A DNA stretch of 64,000 nt, taken from positions 926,259 to 990,258 of the forward strand of contig NW_008710284.1 of NCBI RefSeq assembly GCF_000327385.1. The letters run 5' to 3'. The notes under the pieces were generated by a model, which did not search any database, had not been told where the DNA came from, and saw nothing but the letters and a program-made list of their open reading frames with translations. This stretch comes from Lottia gigantea. Taxonomy: Eukaryota; Mollusca; Gastropoda; Lottiidae. This document shows positions 10,715-23,137 of this stretch, piece by piece (position 1 is the stretch's first letter; every line of letters starts with the position of its first letter). The position numbers and the translations under genes were made by a program.

Positions 10715-13110
10715 GAGAGTGCCAAGGGGCTCATTCACCTCGTGTTAAAGCCAGAAGGTTTTCTCCAGATCCGAAATTTAAAATGTTTATTGATTTGTTT
10801 AGTTATGTCTGAAAAGAAGGTGAACAACATCTGAAACAAGATGGATACGATTTGTTCAAGAGGACCCTTTCTCCTGACTGATCCTCGACCACACCTCTTG
10901 GCAATTATCTTTTCAGCTTGCTCGACTGGAACAATGAGAACTGATTACTTATTAAGGTTATCACCCTTTCACACGCCCATCGAGACTAGATTCCATATTT
11001 GGTACTCATTAGAATTCAAAAGACTTGCTTACCTGGCTTCCCTTTCGTCTTTTCCTTGCCTCCATGACGACCTTTTCGTGATACAGCTATTTAAACCACT
11101 CTATTTCGAAAAGGAAACAATTCTCGCGAAAGTTTGCAGACGCTGTTTAAGGGGATTTGGTTTAAGTCTAATTTAGAATTAGCCCTTTAATCACTGGTTA
11201 TTAGGACAGACCTCGTCGCGAAGATGCTTCCGAATTTATACACGAATTGAGGTCCTTAGCAACAAGGTTAATATACAATATCGACCACTTGCAAGTTCTC
11301 GATGCATAAACGTATGTTTTTGTGCTGTGGTGTTCATATATTTAGCACTGTCTCCTACTCTCGACACCACACGTCTTGGAATTCAATACCACAGACAGCA
11401 TCACAAACATCAGGATTCGAAAAGCTTAGAAGCATATCAGTATCAGCTTTCAACCGTTGTTCGTCAGGATCGCATGCGGTTTACAGTGATTACGATTAAT
11501 CTGTCCTAGTTCAGAACTCCAGTGATGTTGTTTCTATAAAGAATCGCCCTTTGTTAACAGCTCTGCAGTCTTCTGCTTCGTACCTGGTTTAGATTATCAC
11601 AATGGCAGAAGGAAGCGACATCCGATCTATTGTTATTATCATCAGCTCGTCACGCTTATTGGATATTCACGACTATAGTCTCGAATATAATAGTCATTGA
11701 ATGTCAATGGAATGCTTTCAGATCCCAATCAATATAGCTGCACATTGTTTTGTTATGACCACCACAATCATGCAATCATTTTGCCGTGGAATATCAACTG
11801 CAGTTATCAACATTACAATTTCTCTAATATTAAAAGCAGCTAATTGGATATCGGAGAGGGTGTCTGGTAAATCGTCTCTTTGTTTTAATAACGTTCATAT
11901 TGATCAGAACACGACTTCATGTGAACTTCATAATATATTCATTCATAAATCTCGTTACGGTCTACATAGTTGCAAGTCAGGAGGCAACGACCATAGTTAG
12001 TTATTCTATTGGTTAATCAAGCCTACCATCTCGAATATCCAACAAGATAAGATCAGTCCAATATTTAGTTTTGTTGTGCGGTTTCTAGGAAAGCAATTCT
12101 GACTCTCTTCTTCTTCACTGCGGTTCTACTCCTCTCGATCACAGTGTTTTCAAATGAACCCCTATCCTGTTCCTAAAGAATTTATCAACTGCGACAAAGA
12201 CTGGAGCTTTGGGCATTAACTTCGGGTTTTAGACCCTACCTCTTTTCAATTCACCAACTCATGGTAAGGAATATCTTATCCTATCTACAAGGTATCCTAC
12301 CCAGGTTGTATTTACTCTTTAACCTGAAAAAGAAATAGTTGTATTGAATCGAAGAGAAGACATAAGCTTACGTTTAGGTCCGCGTTCCATTAAACTGTTT
12401 AATACCTATTTCTGCACTGCTTCTGTTGTCATTGTTTTTTTTAAATTCCTGGCAATCGATTTTTTATTTAGATTAGTTGCTAGGACTGACAGGTGTTTTT
12501 TTTTCCATTTTATTAAATAATAGTATAGTATTATTGATAATAAAGTTTACCGTTTCAACAGAAGTATATCCTATATTTACTTATTGAAGTAGTAAACTGT
12601 AAGCCGAAATGATAATAAACATGACATTTCATATAGCTACAAGCAACAAGCTACCGAGTTCATTTCAATTTACTTATATAATTACAGGTCGATATCGTTA
12701 TTGTTACAGTGTTAAAATGAGTCACGGACATATCTACAAGTATATCGCTTTCAGTAGGAGTTCAGACAAGTCTCTGGCGCCGTTTCGCACATACTTCGAT
12801 ATATGCTTTTTTTTGCAATTCGACATTCTCAGTTCCATCTAATGCATATTGTCTGCACGACAGATTGTCTGGTTGGTTGGCAGATGACAGATGATGACAT
12901 CCACCTTCTTCCAGGCCCGGCTTTGGCACCCACTTTCATCTTTTTATTCTGCACAGTGAATGAATGTCATGTGGCCCCCCGGGAAAATTTTATAGCCCCT
13001 TTTTGCCCCCTCAGCTAATGTTTTGTAGAAACGCCACAGTGTGTACTATACGAATATAATATTCACTATTACTTGTCAAATGTTAATTGATAAAGTTTTA
13101 TAGGCGACAA
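10715..13110. other. no gene recognised
   Basis: Within the presumed first intron of the plus-strand gene. Open frames at 10841-11176 (111 codons) and 11701-12000 (99 codons) have no domain-like pattern or splice context. A TAGGTCCGCG at 12375-12384 matches the core of the 13.3-13.6 kb repeat. Confidence 0.5.
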
Positions 13111-13119
13111 CATGTGGTG

Positions 13120-13120
13120 T

Positions 13121-13150
<30 letters not shown>
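13120..13150. repeat. (TA)n microsatellite
   Basis: About fifteen uninterrupted TA dinucleotides. A shorter TA run lies at 17260-17276. Confidence 0.95.
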
Positions 13151-13151
<1 letters not shown>

Positions 13152-13327
13152 CTCTGTATGACTACCCAGACCTCTTTCTATTCATTTATTATATTATCGA
13201 TTGCTAGTTTAACTCTTTATTGTTTTGTACTTGAAGTTACACATTTTTGAGTTTAATGAACCTTCTTCGAGTTTGTACGAGTGTCCTCGGTAGTTTGTAG
13301 CGAAATTTCAGGCCTTTACGCAGTGTA

Positions 13328-13596
13328 GTGCTTTCTCATAGGTCCGCGTCTGTTTTTTATTTCGTTCAGGAATGATTTTGTCAGTCATATTCATAGTTGA
13401 ATGAATGTGCATCCATATAAATATGATTTTTTAATATATTTTTAATTTGGTGCTTTCTCATAGGTCCGCGCTGTTTGATTCAATTGCACAGCATTTATGG
13501 TAATATATTGTAATCATACAGATAAATATTAATAAATGTATCAGTTTTAATTGAATTATTAATTAATTTCCGAATGTGCTTTCTCATAGGTCCGCG
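13328..13596. repeat. three spaced identical copies of a GTGCTTTCTCATAGGTCCGC motif
   Basis: The motif, extended by one G, is identical at 13328, 13450 and 13576 (spacing 122 and 126). The AT-rich sequence between copies is not conserved. Conservation of only the 21-bp core is unlike an ordinary minisatellite. Confidence 0.85.
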
Positions 13597-14095
13597 CTGT
13601 GTATGGATTTTGCTTGAATATTTTTATGTTTCCTTTCGTTAACATTATAAAAACTCAACTAAAAATAACTAAAACGATTTTTTGTTTTGCTGACTTGGCA
13701 ATTTTTCTCTCCACGTATTACTTTCTCTCAATAGGTGCTGAAATCTATCCGCTTTGATTCGAAATTACCATTGACTCGCTCAACGCTTTTATTTGCTTTA
13801 AAAAAGATTTTTATGACTTTTGCAATTTAGTTCTGGGGATATTCTGCAATAACATAATTCCTATCATAAATATCTTCATAAACAATATTTGATTTTAAAA
13901 ATTAAGACCATACCTTCGAAAATATCGCTTCCTACGGTCGTATATCCAATATGTCGAAAATAACCTTCAGATATAAATCTTAATTTTCATTTTACACTTA
14001 TCGATTAAAGCTACGAGGTTGTAAAATAGTAGAATACTTATAAATAGAACTTCTGGTGACCAACTGTTACATTCTAATTATATCTCAATATAAAC

Positions 14096-14175
14096 TGGTC
14101 ACGTGATTGAATAATTCAATCGATCAGTATCGATACCTGATTGGTCACGTGGTAGAAGTACAATAAAAGCTGTGA
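14096..14175. promoter_or_regulatory. paired GGTCACGTG E-boxes with TATA-like element
   Basis: TGGTCACGTG occurs at about 14097 and again at about 14144. The second is preceded by ATTGG (reverse CCAAT), and CAATAAAAG follows near 14160. The order resembles a small promoter. No start-codon exon was found downstream, so this is motif evidence only. Confidence 0.3.
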
Positions 14176-14324
14176 GAACAGTCCCGACCCAGCTGTGATG
14201 ATTGAATATTGAACAAATCACAGTTTGTCAGCATAGTGCCTTAAACATTGATTGTACACCAGGTTAATAGACTTATATTATATAAGTTGAGCAATTCAAT
14301 AGCCACGCGTGAGCTCAGGGAAAG

Positions 14325-14638
14325 GAAGGTGAAGGAGGTGGTCTCTACTCCCAAATAATTACACATACTGCCTTCAGTTGGGCCGTCAGGGGCTGACATG
14401 GAAGAAGCGTCTAGTCGTTCGGATGGGACAATAAACTGAAGCCTCATGTGTTACAGGCTGTGCACGTTAATGATCCCTCGACAGTTGGAAATCGAAAATG
14501 AGCAGGCTAATGCCGCTGTCCTGGTAAAATTTCCCTCATGGCACCCTGCATGGCGTTGCCCGTCTTCATTAGCCCACACTGTGCAGAAAAGTAGGACGTA
14601 AAACTCCATTCATTTCATTTCATTTCATTTCAGTTGGG
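14325..14638 (+). mobile_element. SINE-like interspersed repeat, longest copy, (CATTT)n tail
   Basis: Contains GTCTAGTCGTTCGGATGGGA, GCTGTGCACGTTAATGATCC, CTCGACAGTTGGAAATCG, GCAGGCTAATGCC, CCGTCTTCATTAGCCCAC and GTAGGACGTAAAACTCCATT, then four (CATTT) units. Diverged copies or pieces occur at 7368, 15205, 23138 and 36955 (reverse), so it is dispersed. The 3' pentamer tail suits a non-autonomous retroposon; a tRNA-like head was not convincingly seen. The open frame 14241-14447 is a by-product. Confidence 0.85.
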
Positions 14639-15204
14639 CCATCAGTTTTTAGTATAACTTACAGAAGGTCGTCGTTTTCTGTTTCTGTAACCAACATCCT
14701 ATGAACTAAAGAGAGAGAGAGACAGCATTAAATCAATTAAGGTTTAAGGGTTTTAGTCTAGTTCACTAAATAGATTAGGAAATCGAATTAACGAGTGGAC
14801 TAAATGATAGATCTGTCAAAACCAATTCCGTCTAATGGAGAACGGGACAAACTGTTCAGTGATAATATTGATCATTGATCTGAAAGGATAATAAAGTAAT
14901 TATAACTAGTGTTTAATCAAATAGTTGTTTTTATGTGGGTCAAATATAAGTCAAGTACTAAAGACCATCCAATTGTTTGTCTGAATAATGCTTCATTTGG
15001 TTTTGTTTACACACGTTTGATCCCCAAAATAACAATACTGTTTCTCGGTGGACTGTTCCCCATTTGAGATTGTTTATCATCTATTACGATTCATAAAAAC
15101 TATGCCACTTCGCCCACTAACCAACGTAATTAGCACAGTCAGGTGATAAAAATAACACGTAATAATTCATTTATTTTGGCTTGCAAATTCATCCAGAAAT
15201 AGAA

Positions 15205-15375
15205 CTGTGTGCTTCAGGCTGTGCACGTTAAAGATTGCTCGACAGTTGGAAATCGAATAAAAGCAGGCTTATGCCCTGCCCTGGCAAAATTTCCCTCATT
15301 GCACACTGCATTGTGTTGCCCGTCTTCATGAGCCCACATGGTGCAGAAACGTAGGATATAAAACTCTATTTCTGA
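15205..15375 (+). mobile_element. SINE-like repeat, 3' two-thirds
   Basis: Same family as at 14.3-14.6 kb, from GGCTGTGCACGTTAAAG through CGACAGTTGGAAATCG, GCCCTGGCAAAATTTCCCTC and GTCTTCATGAGCCCACATGG to TATAAAACTCTATTTC. Diverged at several sites and lacking the pentamer tail. Confidence 0.85.
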
Positions 15376-15599
15376 AATAGAACTTCCTTACAGCTGCTCA
15401 TACTATTTAACAGATTTTAGAAATGGGAGATAACTCTTGTTTGTAACTTTTGGCAACAGCCACAATTAACTTCGATTAATCTCTACCTAGCTTTGAGGTA
15501 TCTAATATCAGATTTTTGTATGACATAGAATTCACAATCAACTACTAGAATAATGGTCGGCTTTTATTGTGACAATTGATCATGTCCCTGTCTTTGAAA

Positions 15600-16055
15600 A
15601 AAAGTGGTAGGGTGCGGAGTGAGAATCCGGTGGGTGCTCGAGTCTAAAAAAGCGAATAATAGCCATCGTAATCTTGAACGCAACTCTCATGCAACTGAGT
15701 TTTTACGTGCGTTCGGAACTCATGACCACTTTCATTATTCACAACCATACACAACAACTGGTGATCACTATGGTGTAAGGCATGATAAGCGAGTACCATC
15801 GAAATCGGATCTCAGCTGAACTGCGTAATTTCTTAATTCAATTCCACAATATTCGTAACTTCATGATTTATGTACAGTGGTATCGATAAATGGTGTGAGA
15901 TTAAAAGAACTCTCACACCATAACGATTAACAGTTTCCTACGGTGGCAAGAATGAAAGCAGTGATGAGTTCCGAACGCAACTAACAACTCAGTTGCATGA
16001 GAGTTCCGTTCGAAGTTATCTGGTGATCGCTCTGATGCGAGGGCCCCTTTATGCA
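15600..16055. mobile_element. foldback (long inverted repeat) element
   Basis: Arms of about 80 bp at roughly 15665-15745 and 15950-16030 are inverted copies, sharing AACTCTCATGCAACTGAGTT and GCGTTCGGAACTCAT with short mismatches. Between them a second perfect 11-bp hairpin (15890-15900 with 15911-15921, ATGGTGTGAGA) sits near the centre. No transposase is encoded, so it would be a non-autonomous foldback or MITE-like copy. Target-site duplications were not resolved. Confidence 0.7.
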
Positions 16056-16059
16056 CTTT

Positions 16060-16560
16060 TATTTAGTCGTCATCGTATAACGTTGCTTATTTTATTAGTC
16101 GATATAAGAAACGAAATAAGTAGAACGTAAGAAGCCATTTCATTCCATTACTATATATTATCAATTCTCTATTTTTTATAAGTTTACCTTTGTATGATAA
16201 TAATATTTCATTAAATCTAAGATCTGAGACGAGTCTACCAGTAATTATCAGGGTTTATCAGGTAGTTGTAATGTCCGACCATTCAATAATAAATCTCCAT
16301 TAACCTTGATCTAATATTTATGTCGAGATCAAGCTGGGGAGAAATCATTCACCGATCGATACACAAGCTCGTATCGGCCCATTAACCCTAGATAGATACT
16401 TCATTCATTCCCCGTGCTACACCTTGAAATGTGAATCGACTCATCCAATGCAAGCTTACGTCATGATGTTTTGGAATACTGTGAGCTATGTAAAATGCAA
16501 ACGATTCCTGTAAATTCCATATTAAAGAACGGTTTTTAATCTCTCAGCCGATAACTTCCA
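16060..16560. other. no gene recognised
   Basis: AT-rich non-coding sequence between the foldback element and a promoter-like segment. No repeat or exon stands out. Confidence 0.5.
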
Positions 16561-16563
16561 GTG

Positions 16564-16705
16564 TCTATATAAAACTCTGTTAATGGACGGTTTTTAGTGC
16601 CATAATGGAATAACTAACGTATACGTTGTCACGGCGTTTATTTACTTTTGAATGATTCTGTGCAGTATATTGGATTAAGTTTTGGATTAGCAGACCAAGA
16701 TGATG
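16564..16705 (+). promoter_or_regulatory. TATA box and possible two-codon alternative first exon
   Basis: TCTATATAAAAC at 16564-16575 is a good TATA box. At 16700-16705 ATGATG is followed by GTAAGT, a consensus donor, leaving phase 0 like the start exons at 8627-9108 and 39194-39274. With only two codons the coding claim is weak. Confidence 0.25.
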
Positions 16706-17754
16706 GTAAGTTGGTCGAGATCGTGTCATTCGCTTTCGTGCTGTCAGTAGCACCAGTGCCTTAAATCGGTCAAGATATCACAAGTTATTTCACATACCTA
16801 AATATTAAGTTCATGGACGATCTTTCATTAGTGAAGTTCGTCAAACATGGAATAGGCTAATATTACAGATGAGTCGTCGCAAATGTCCTGAATATTATCA
16901 CCTTTTGTCATTGTGCGACACCTGGTTCGTTAACTCTGGATCACTTTCCGAGAGTCCACCCACATACCCGATAATATTCATTTGGTATGTGGGATTGGCA
17001 ACCCGATATCTCTTTCGGACAATCTACATATTTAATATTGCCTATTTAATGCATTTATCGTGTACAGCAATGTATCGCGCCAATAAAAACTGTATCGTAG
17101 AATGTCAAAATCGGTTTCATTTACAGTTACATTTTTTCTAAAAAAAAAGAAAAGAGCATTTGCAATTATTAGGAAAAAGCAATGACATTCATGTTCCTCT
17201 GGTTTGAAGGGTAAACGAAATACTACACCGCATGTCCCCGTCAATGATATTGTTATACGTATATATATATATATATCGTATAATGTATGTCTTCATTGAG
17301 GCATGTTAGACTTGTCCTACGTATGACATCATTTTTAAGAATGTGGGGGTTTTCCTAATTGTGTTGGACTTCCCCTTTTAATTACCGGAAACATTACATC
17401 TAAGAACATTGATGTTGACTGACAAAAGTGGTTAAAAGTGGTCTTGTTTATCTATAATTTCTTCAATATAATGCTCCCAATCATACTGTGATAGTTTTAT
17501 CTTTTTGTGAACAATCATTTTGTAGCTATTCTGACAACAAACTGCCAAGCTTACCATTTCTCTGCCAAGAGATTATGTAAGAAACGTCAAATGCGTTTTC
17601 GTCTCTCGTATGTCATAATGTATGTCTATTGTATTGCCTAATTTTAGAATCTCCATGTGTTGCACTGATAAAGTTCACTTGTACGTCAATATAACTAGTG
17701 TCATTGAGTTTGTGTTTAATTCGTCTTCTTCATCGTTTGTATTCATTAAAATTG

Positions 17755-18260
17755 GCACGAAATTTGTAACCAGAAACGTACGACCTTGATTATTTAAACT
17801 TTTACGGGTGTCTTTGAGTTTATATCATGAACGTACGACCTTGAATGATTAACCTAATACGGATGTACTTGAGTTTTTATCATAAACGTACGACCTTGGG
17901 GTTTTGACCTAATATGAATGTACTTGAGTTTCTATCATGAACGTACACCTTGGGGTTTTGACCTAATACGAATGTACTTGAGTTTCTATCATGAACGTAC
18001 GACCTTGGGGTTTTAACCTAATATGAATGTACTTGAGTTTGCATCATGAACGTACACCTTGGGGTTTTGACCTAATACGAATGTACTTGAGTTTCTATCT
18101 TGAACGTACACCTTGGAGTTTTAACCTAATATGGATGTACTTGAGTTTATATCATGAACGTACGACCCGAAGTTTGTAATCCTAGACGTATTACCTTAAA
18201 TTTTCAATCTTAAAGGATTTCCGTGAGTTTGTAACTTTAAGCGGACATTATTGAAACTGT
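17755..18260. repeat. 55-bp minisatellite, about seven copies
   Basis: ACGTAC(GA)CCTT recurs at 17776, 17831, 17886, 17941 and 17995 and onward to about 18160. Each unit also has ACCTAATA.GAATGTACTTGA and GAGTTTCTATCATGA-like blocks. Units to the right of 18180 are decayed. Confidence 0.92.
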
Positions 18261-18269
18261 AGCTACAAG

Positions 18270-20200
18270 GGGATAGACATGCATTTATGTACATAGACCT
18301 TGAGCTTTTGACCTCAACTACATAGAAATAATTCTATTCTTTTAATATAATCAGTGAATATATGCCCGTGTTTGTTCCAGTATGAATATTGCCGACTCGG
18401 TATACAAATATTTTGTTTGAGTTACATGGATTCACGAACTAATATCCTTGTGTTTGAAACAATGAGACGGATATCCGGTTTGTCACGTGATCATTAGTTA
18501 ATATCTTTGTTAGGAAACAAATGTGTTTGAAATGGTTTTTACTTTGTCGTTATTGATTGTATATATGGCTCTTCTCACATTACTTGTAATTATTGTCTCT
18601 ATAATGACTCTAGTTAATGACAGTCCTCTCTGCTAGAACCGAAACGCTCCACCAGACTTTTCTACTGCAACAACTGGAACAGGAATATGCAAACTGCTTA
18701 ATTCATATCAGAATTGCTGCCTCGCAGAAAGAGAAAAATAAAACATACGTTTACTTAAAATGTCGTTTCCACTTAGGCCTGGCTGCGGCAAGGTGACACA
18801 TCATTCATATGAGTATATAACCTTTATCACTTATCAATGTTAGTTTAAAAGAGGTATTTCTCTTACGCCTGGATAGATTACAAGTATTTCTTTTATGGTT
18901 TCGACAAATTACCTTTGTTGCATTAAGCATTAAGCAATTTGTCACCTCTGATTTTAACCAAGACGTCTTTTGTATTTGTTCTTGTACTGTTACGACTTAC
19001 GTACTTTTTTCCTGTTTTTCTTTATCCCTTTCTTCTATTATTTTACAATTTCCGGTAGTACATGACCTAAATGTTTGTGAATAGACGGTATGAATCGAAG
19101 TATTGAGATCAATAGGTAAATAACCACGGTGATTTGTTGGTACAATGGATACTTGTTCCTGTTTTTACAATGAAAGTTTCAATACAATAGGCTTTTAGCG
19201 TAATACTATCAAATCAATAGACTTTGAACTGATTTGATAAAAAAGAGATTTGACACAGTTTACTAGGCGTGTTCTTTTTTGGGTATATTTCTGTTTAGTC
19301 GTATGTAACGTGACAAGTTTGTTCCCCATCCTTACATTTAAAACTTCATAGGTTTTTACTCCTGGGTTTGAACCTTTAGGAGCAACTCTGAAGGTAGTGT
19401 TAAAATACCCCCAATCAAAGTACTACCTTGTTGTAATGTCGGTAATGGTGTATTGTGTATGGATACGTCAGAACTCCACACCATATTAATCCTGATGTTG
19501 AGTTGTAAACTTTAAGTCTGTAAGAAACTAACGTTTAAATAAACCAGTTGGTATAAATTATTAATGATATTTTCTTAATGAAATAAACATGTAGATCGTT
19601 ATAATATAATTATAACACTTTCAGCTTCTCTCTTCTAAGGTCACCGCCAACTAGTGTGATCTTAGAACTATATGATACTGCCTTTTTCTGTTGGTCTCTG
19701 ATTCTTTCAGACCTCACGATGTCACCCTGCCATTGTTTTTGACTTAAACTTCAGAATTACAATTTTCAGAAGATACTCTTAATAATAATATACTTGTTGT
19801 TATTAGACAACGCTCAAGATCTCTTCTTCGATATGTACAAGTGTTTTCAGTTATTTGTTCGTTAAAATCCAATTTTGTTAATTAATTTCAGTTATCCATA
19901 ACAAATAAACAACTTTGTACAAACAGCTGTTGTTTCTACACTAGAAACAGTGGCCAATATATACCAAATAATGTGACGGTGTCTGAGTAGAATCCAATAA
20001 GACCTCGCATGTTTTTCAGTAATATCTTCGTTACAGAACTCAGTAATAAGAACAGAATTGTACACAGCCTCTTGTTTGTTGCGTATTGACGTTCGGATTG
20101 GAAAGAGCAGTCAGTGCAATGCTTTTAATTTCATCGTTATCAAGTCGGATTTTCATTCTGTCTCTACAGTTGCATTCCATTTATCCAATTTTCAACTCTG
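18270..20200. other. no gene recognised
   Basis: Presumed intron sequence. A short inverted repeat at 19636-19666 (arms CTAAGGTCAC / GTGATCTTAG) is the only local structure noted. Confidence 0.5.
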
Positions 20201-20229
20201 ACACATTGAAATTTCGTACACTGTGGTAC

Positions 20230-20465
20230 AACTATTTCATGAGGATAACATCTGAGGTTCTCGAGGATCTTGCCCACCATCTGGTCAGCGGTCATGCCTC
20301 GTGGCAGAGATTGTACAAGGATAACAACTAAGGTACTCAAGGTCAAGCTGGTTCTTGGTCATACCTCTTGGAAATTATTTTTCAAAGATAACAACTAACG
20401 TTCTCAAGGATCCTGTCTACCAGCTGATGCTTGATCAATCCTCTTGGTAATGACCTTTCCGGAAT
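20230..20465. repeat. degenerate 70-80-bp tandem repeat, three copies
   Basis: Units contain AAGGATAACA.CT, a GTTCTCAAGGATC-like block, a CAGCTGGT-like block and CATGCCTC or CCTCTTGG. The open frames here are repeat by-products. A diverged relative may lie at about 10870-10950. Confidence 0.65.
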
Positions 20466-20469
20466 AAAG

Positions 20470-22960
20470 TAAACCTCCGCGTGTTTTCACCTACAATTAG
20501 TTATGGTGATAAATTGGCTTAGTTGTATTATCGACAGGTTTTTGTGATGAAATTCTCTCGGCTAGTCATTAGTCTTCAGGTTGAAAACGATAGATCACAG
20601 TCTAGAACTGTTGACTGTTTAAACCTAGGCTGACAAGATTTCATTCAGTGCATTTTGGTTTTAGAAAAAAGCAAGGAGTAGAGAAGGAGACCAACTTAGT
20701 TGGCCCTACAAGAGACAACATGGCGTAAGACTTCATTTCATATCACATCATCCTTCAATTTTGCGTTGACGTTTTTATCCGCTGTTTAAGAATCAAAGCA
20801 ATGTAACCATAGAAAACGTACAACGGCTTCAGTTCTTCCAGAATATCAGCTGGTCTCTATCTTCGAGATTCAAGTCGATATAAAACAAAAACAGCTTACT
20901 GTTAAGATTGTACACCATGCTGGTTTGGTTAGAGTGTATCTATTTTGGAGTTGATGAGTTTTTTTCCTAATTAATTAGAAACGTAGCATCACTAGTGATC
21001 GGTGGATAATAGCAGTAATGATTAGACCACGTGTTGTTTGGTCAGATGAGGCTGTTTTCCTAGACTAGACAGACCATCAGGCGTGATTCGGTACATTCTA
21101 CTTCCGGGTTCCGGTCTCTGGTGGTCGATGTATATACATTGTCTGAAAGGCAACATCTGTTTCTAAAGTCTATTCTGAATGTATTTATATTGCACGAAAG
21201 CCAGTAGATTCTTTGTAGAATTTAGAAAGAAACATGTTCTCTCCTTATCCTTAAATTTTACTGTTAATTTGCAGGATTATTACATTCGAGTTCATGTATT
21301 TCTAGACGAAAACCGAGCATTGTCCTCAGACCTTCCTCCTTCATCTTTACAATGAAGCATAAAACGTCCAACGATCCGTATGGCTAAAACAATTGTATCT
21401 TTATGATCATCTTGATGCAATTCGTACGATCTCGATGCGTGATTCTAGAGATTACTTCCTGTTTGACCTTTTAGATGATTGCATCTGAGCGTTTCAGATA
21501 ACAGTTAGAGAACCACATGGCCTATTGTGTCTAGATATCAAAGAGCATGATGCGTGGTTAGCAGCATTAAACAACCCCTTCTCCTCCAGCATGTTGTTGG
21601 GTAGGCCTAATTGTTATCATGGTGTTTCATTCTGTTGTCGTGTTTGATACCAACTATGTCTGTTTTTTGGGTTTTTTTGCTGTTTTCCGAAGAGAATGTT
21701 TCTGTCCATGTTTCTTTTGCATTTTCATAATGTTTTCTGTCTTCATTAGCCCAAATCAAATGCTGAACAGTAATTGGTATTTATTAGAGATTTCGTCTAT
21801 AGGGAGAAGGAGATCAAGGTTTCTGTCAAATCAATCTGTTAGACTATCAGAAATCTATCTAGATGATCAATCGTCTCAATAACTTCTACAATCTTTAATT
21901 TCTTCCACTGTCAATATCACCCTTCGACCTTTCCTCGTCTCTAACGGACTATATTAGGAACAGGCAGATGATTGATGTTCTAACTACAGGAAATTCACGA
22001 TCACTACAACTAATTGCTTCATTCATTAATGACCAAAGAAATCGTCGTGTCCACGTTCTTAGAATGATCCGTGATTTGTCTCTAGAATGCAGATGAGCTG
22101 TAAATACCACATATTTTAACCTAAATCTAGAAATAAGAGACTTCCGAGGATTTCTTGTGGTTTCTGATTGACGGCTTGTAGCTTTTTGTTTCAATGAATG
22201 AGTTTCTTTTAGAAACATGATCAGAATTACTTTCTAAAAAAAGCTCAGTTAATCTGTAAAGCTATCAACAATATGCAAATGATTTGAGTTATTAGAAGAG
22301 AAAACAAACTAGAAAAGGAAAAAGAACTCGTTATCATCATGATGTTTGGTTCGCTTGAAGCTTTTCAAGCCATTGGAAAGGGTATCATTCTGTAACACAC
22401 GTAATACCACTCTTCGACTGTGTCCATCAACTTCGCCTCTTTTGAAGAGTCCATATATCCCTTTCACCCGAAACAAGTGTTCTCTTTAAACCTTTGGAAA
22501 CTTGAATATGTATTTTACTTGCAAAGAGAAAGGGTAACCTGATCTCGTCTATTCGCTTCCCTAAGTTTGTCCATGTTGATGACCCCGTTCCACGTTTTCA
22601 TAGCAACTTGGGATATTTTGAACTTTTTTGTCTGAAGATGTAATCGATAATCTCATCAATCATCATTAAATCACTTGTTATCGATTAGGATAATCACTAT
22701 TAATCATCTAGAATCCATTTCTATCGCCATTGTGGCATCTTCGAGTTGGTCTTCGATTTATTCCAGTGTGAAAATACAACGATATGCTTTTTACGTCAGC
22801 TTTTCTTATTCTCACTTTTCAATTAAATCAGGATCAAGGCCATAGAGGCGTAAAAGATTCGTTAACGTGCAAACATAGAATAAATGATGCGGAAAACTCC
22901 ATTTCATACCCGTTTAACATTCCCAAGAAGTTAGGTCCCCAAAATAGTGGGCAAAATCTC
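20470..22960. other. no gene recognised
   Basis: No exon-like segment with flanking splice sites. A GTCTTCATTAGCCCAAAT near 21740 is a small SINE-like scrap. Confidence 0.5.
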
Positions 22961-22969
22961 ATTATCATT

Positions 22970-23070
22970 ATTCATTTTCACCTGATGATGACAGTTTAAA
23001 TTGTTGAAACCTTGTGTATAATAGAACTCAGGAGTAGTATACCATCTAAACTGATGATGACAATGTAAAC
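22970..23070. repeat. dispersed repeat unit, two local copies
   Basis: CTGATGATGACA.T.TAAA followed by TTGAAAC and then a GGAGTAGTATACCAT-like block. A related copy lies at about 29750-29820 (ACAATGTAAATTGTTGAAAC, GGGAGTAGTATACAATG). Confidence 0.6.
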
Positions 23071-23137
23071 TGAAGAAATACACCATAAAATTGTGTTCTG
23101 TTATTCAATTGAACATCTAGTTAGGTTATGAAGGGAG

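Noticed and set aside
10841-11176. 111-codon plus-strand frame
   Set aside because: No domain-like spacing, no plausible acceptor or donor at its ends, and partly similar to degenerate repeat sequence near 20.3 kb.
13328-13596. CRISPR-like spacing of identical short repeats
   Set aside because: The host is an animal nuclear genome, spacers exceed 100 bp, and no cas genes are present.
14241-14447. 68-codon minus-strand frame
   Set aside because: Lies largely in the SINE-like repeat; no protein resemblance.
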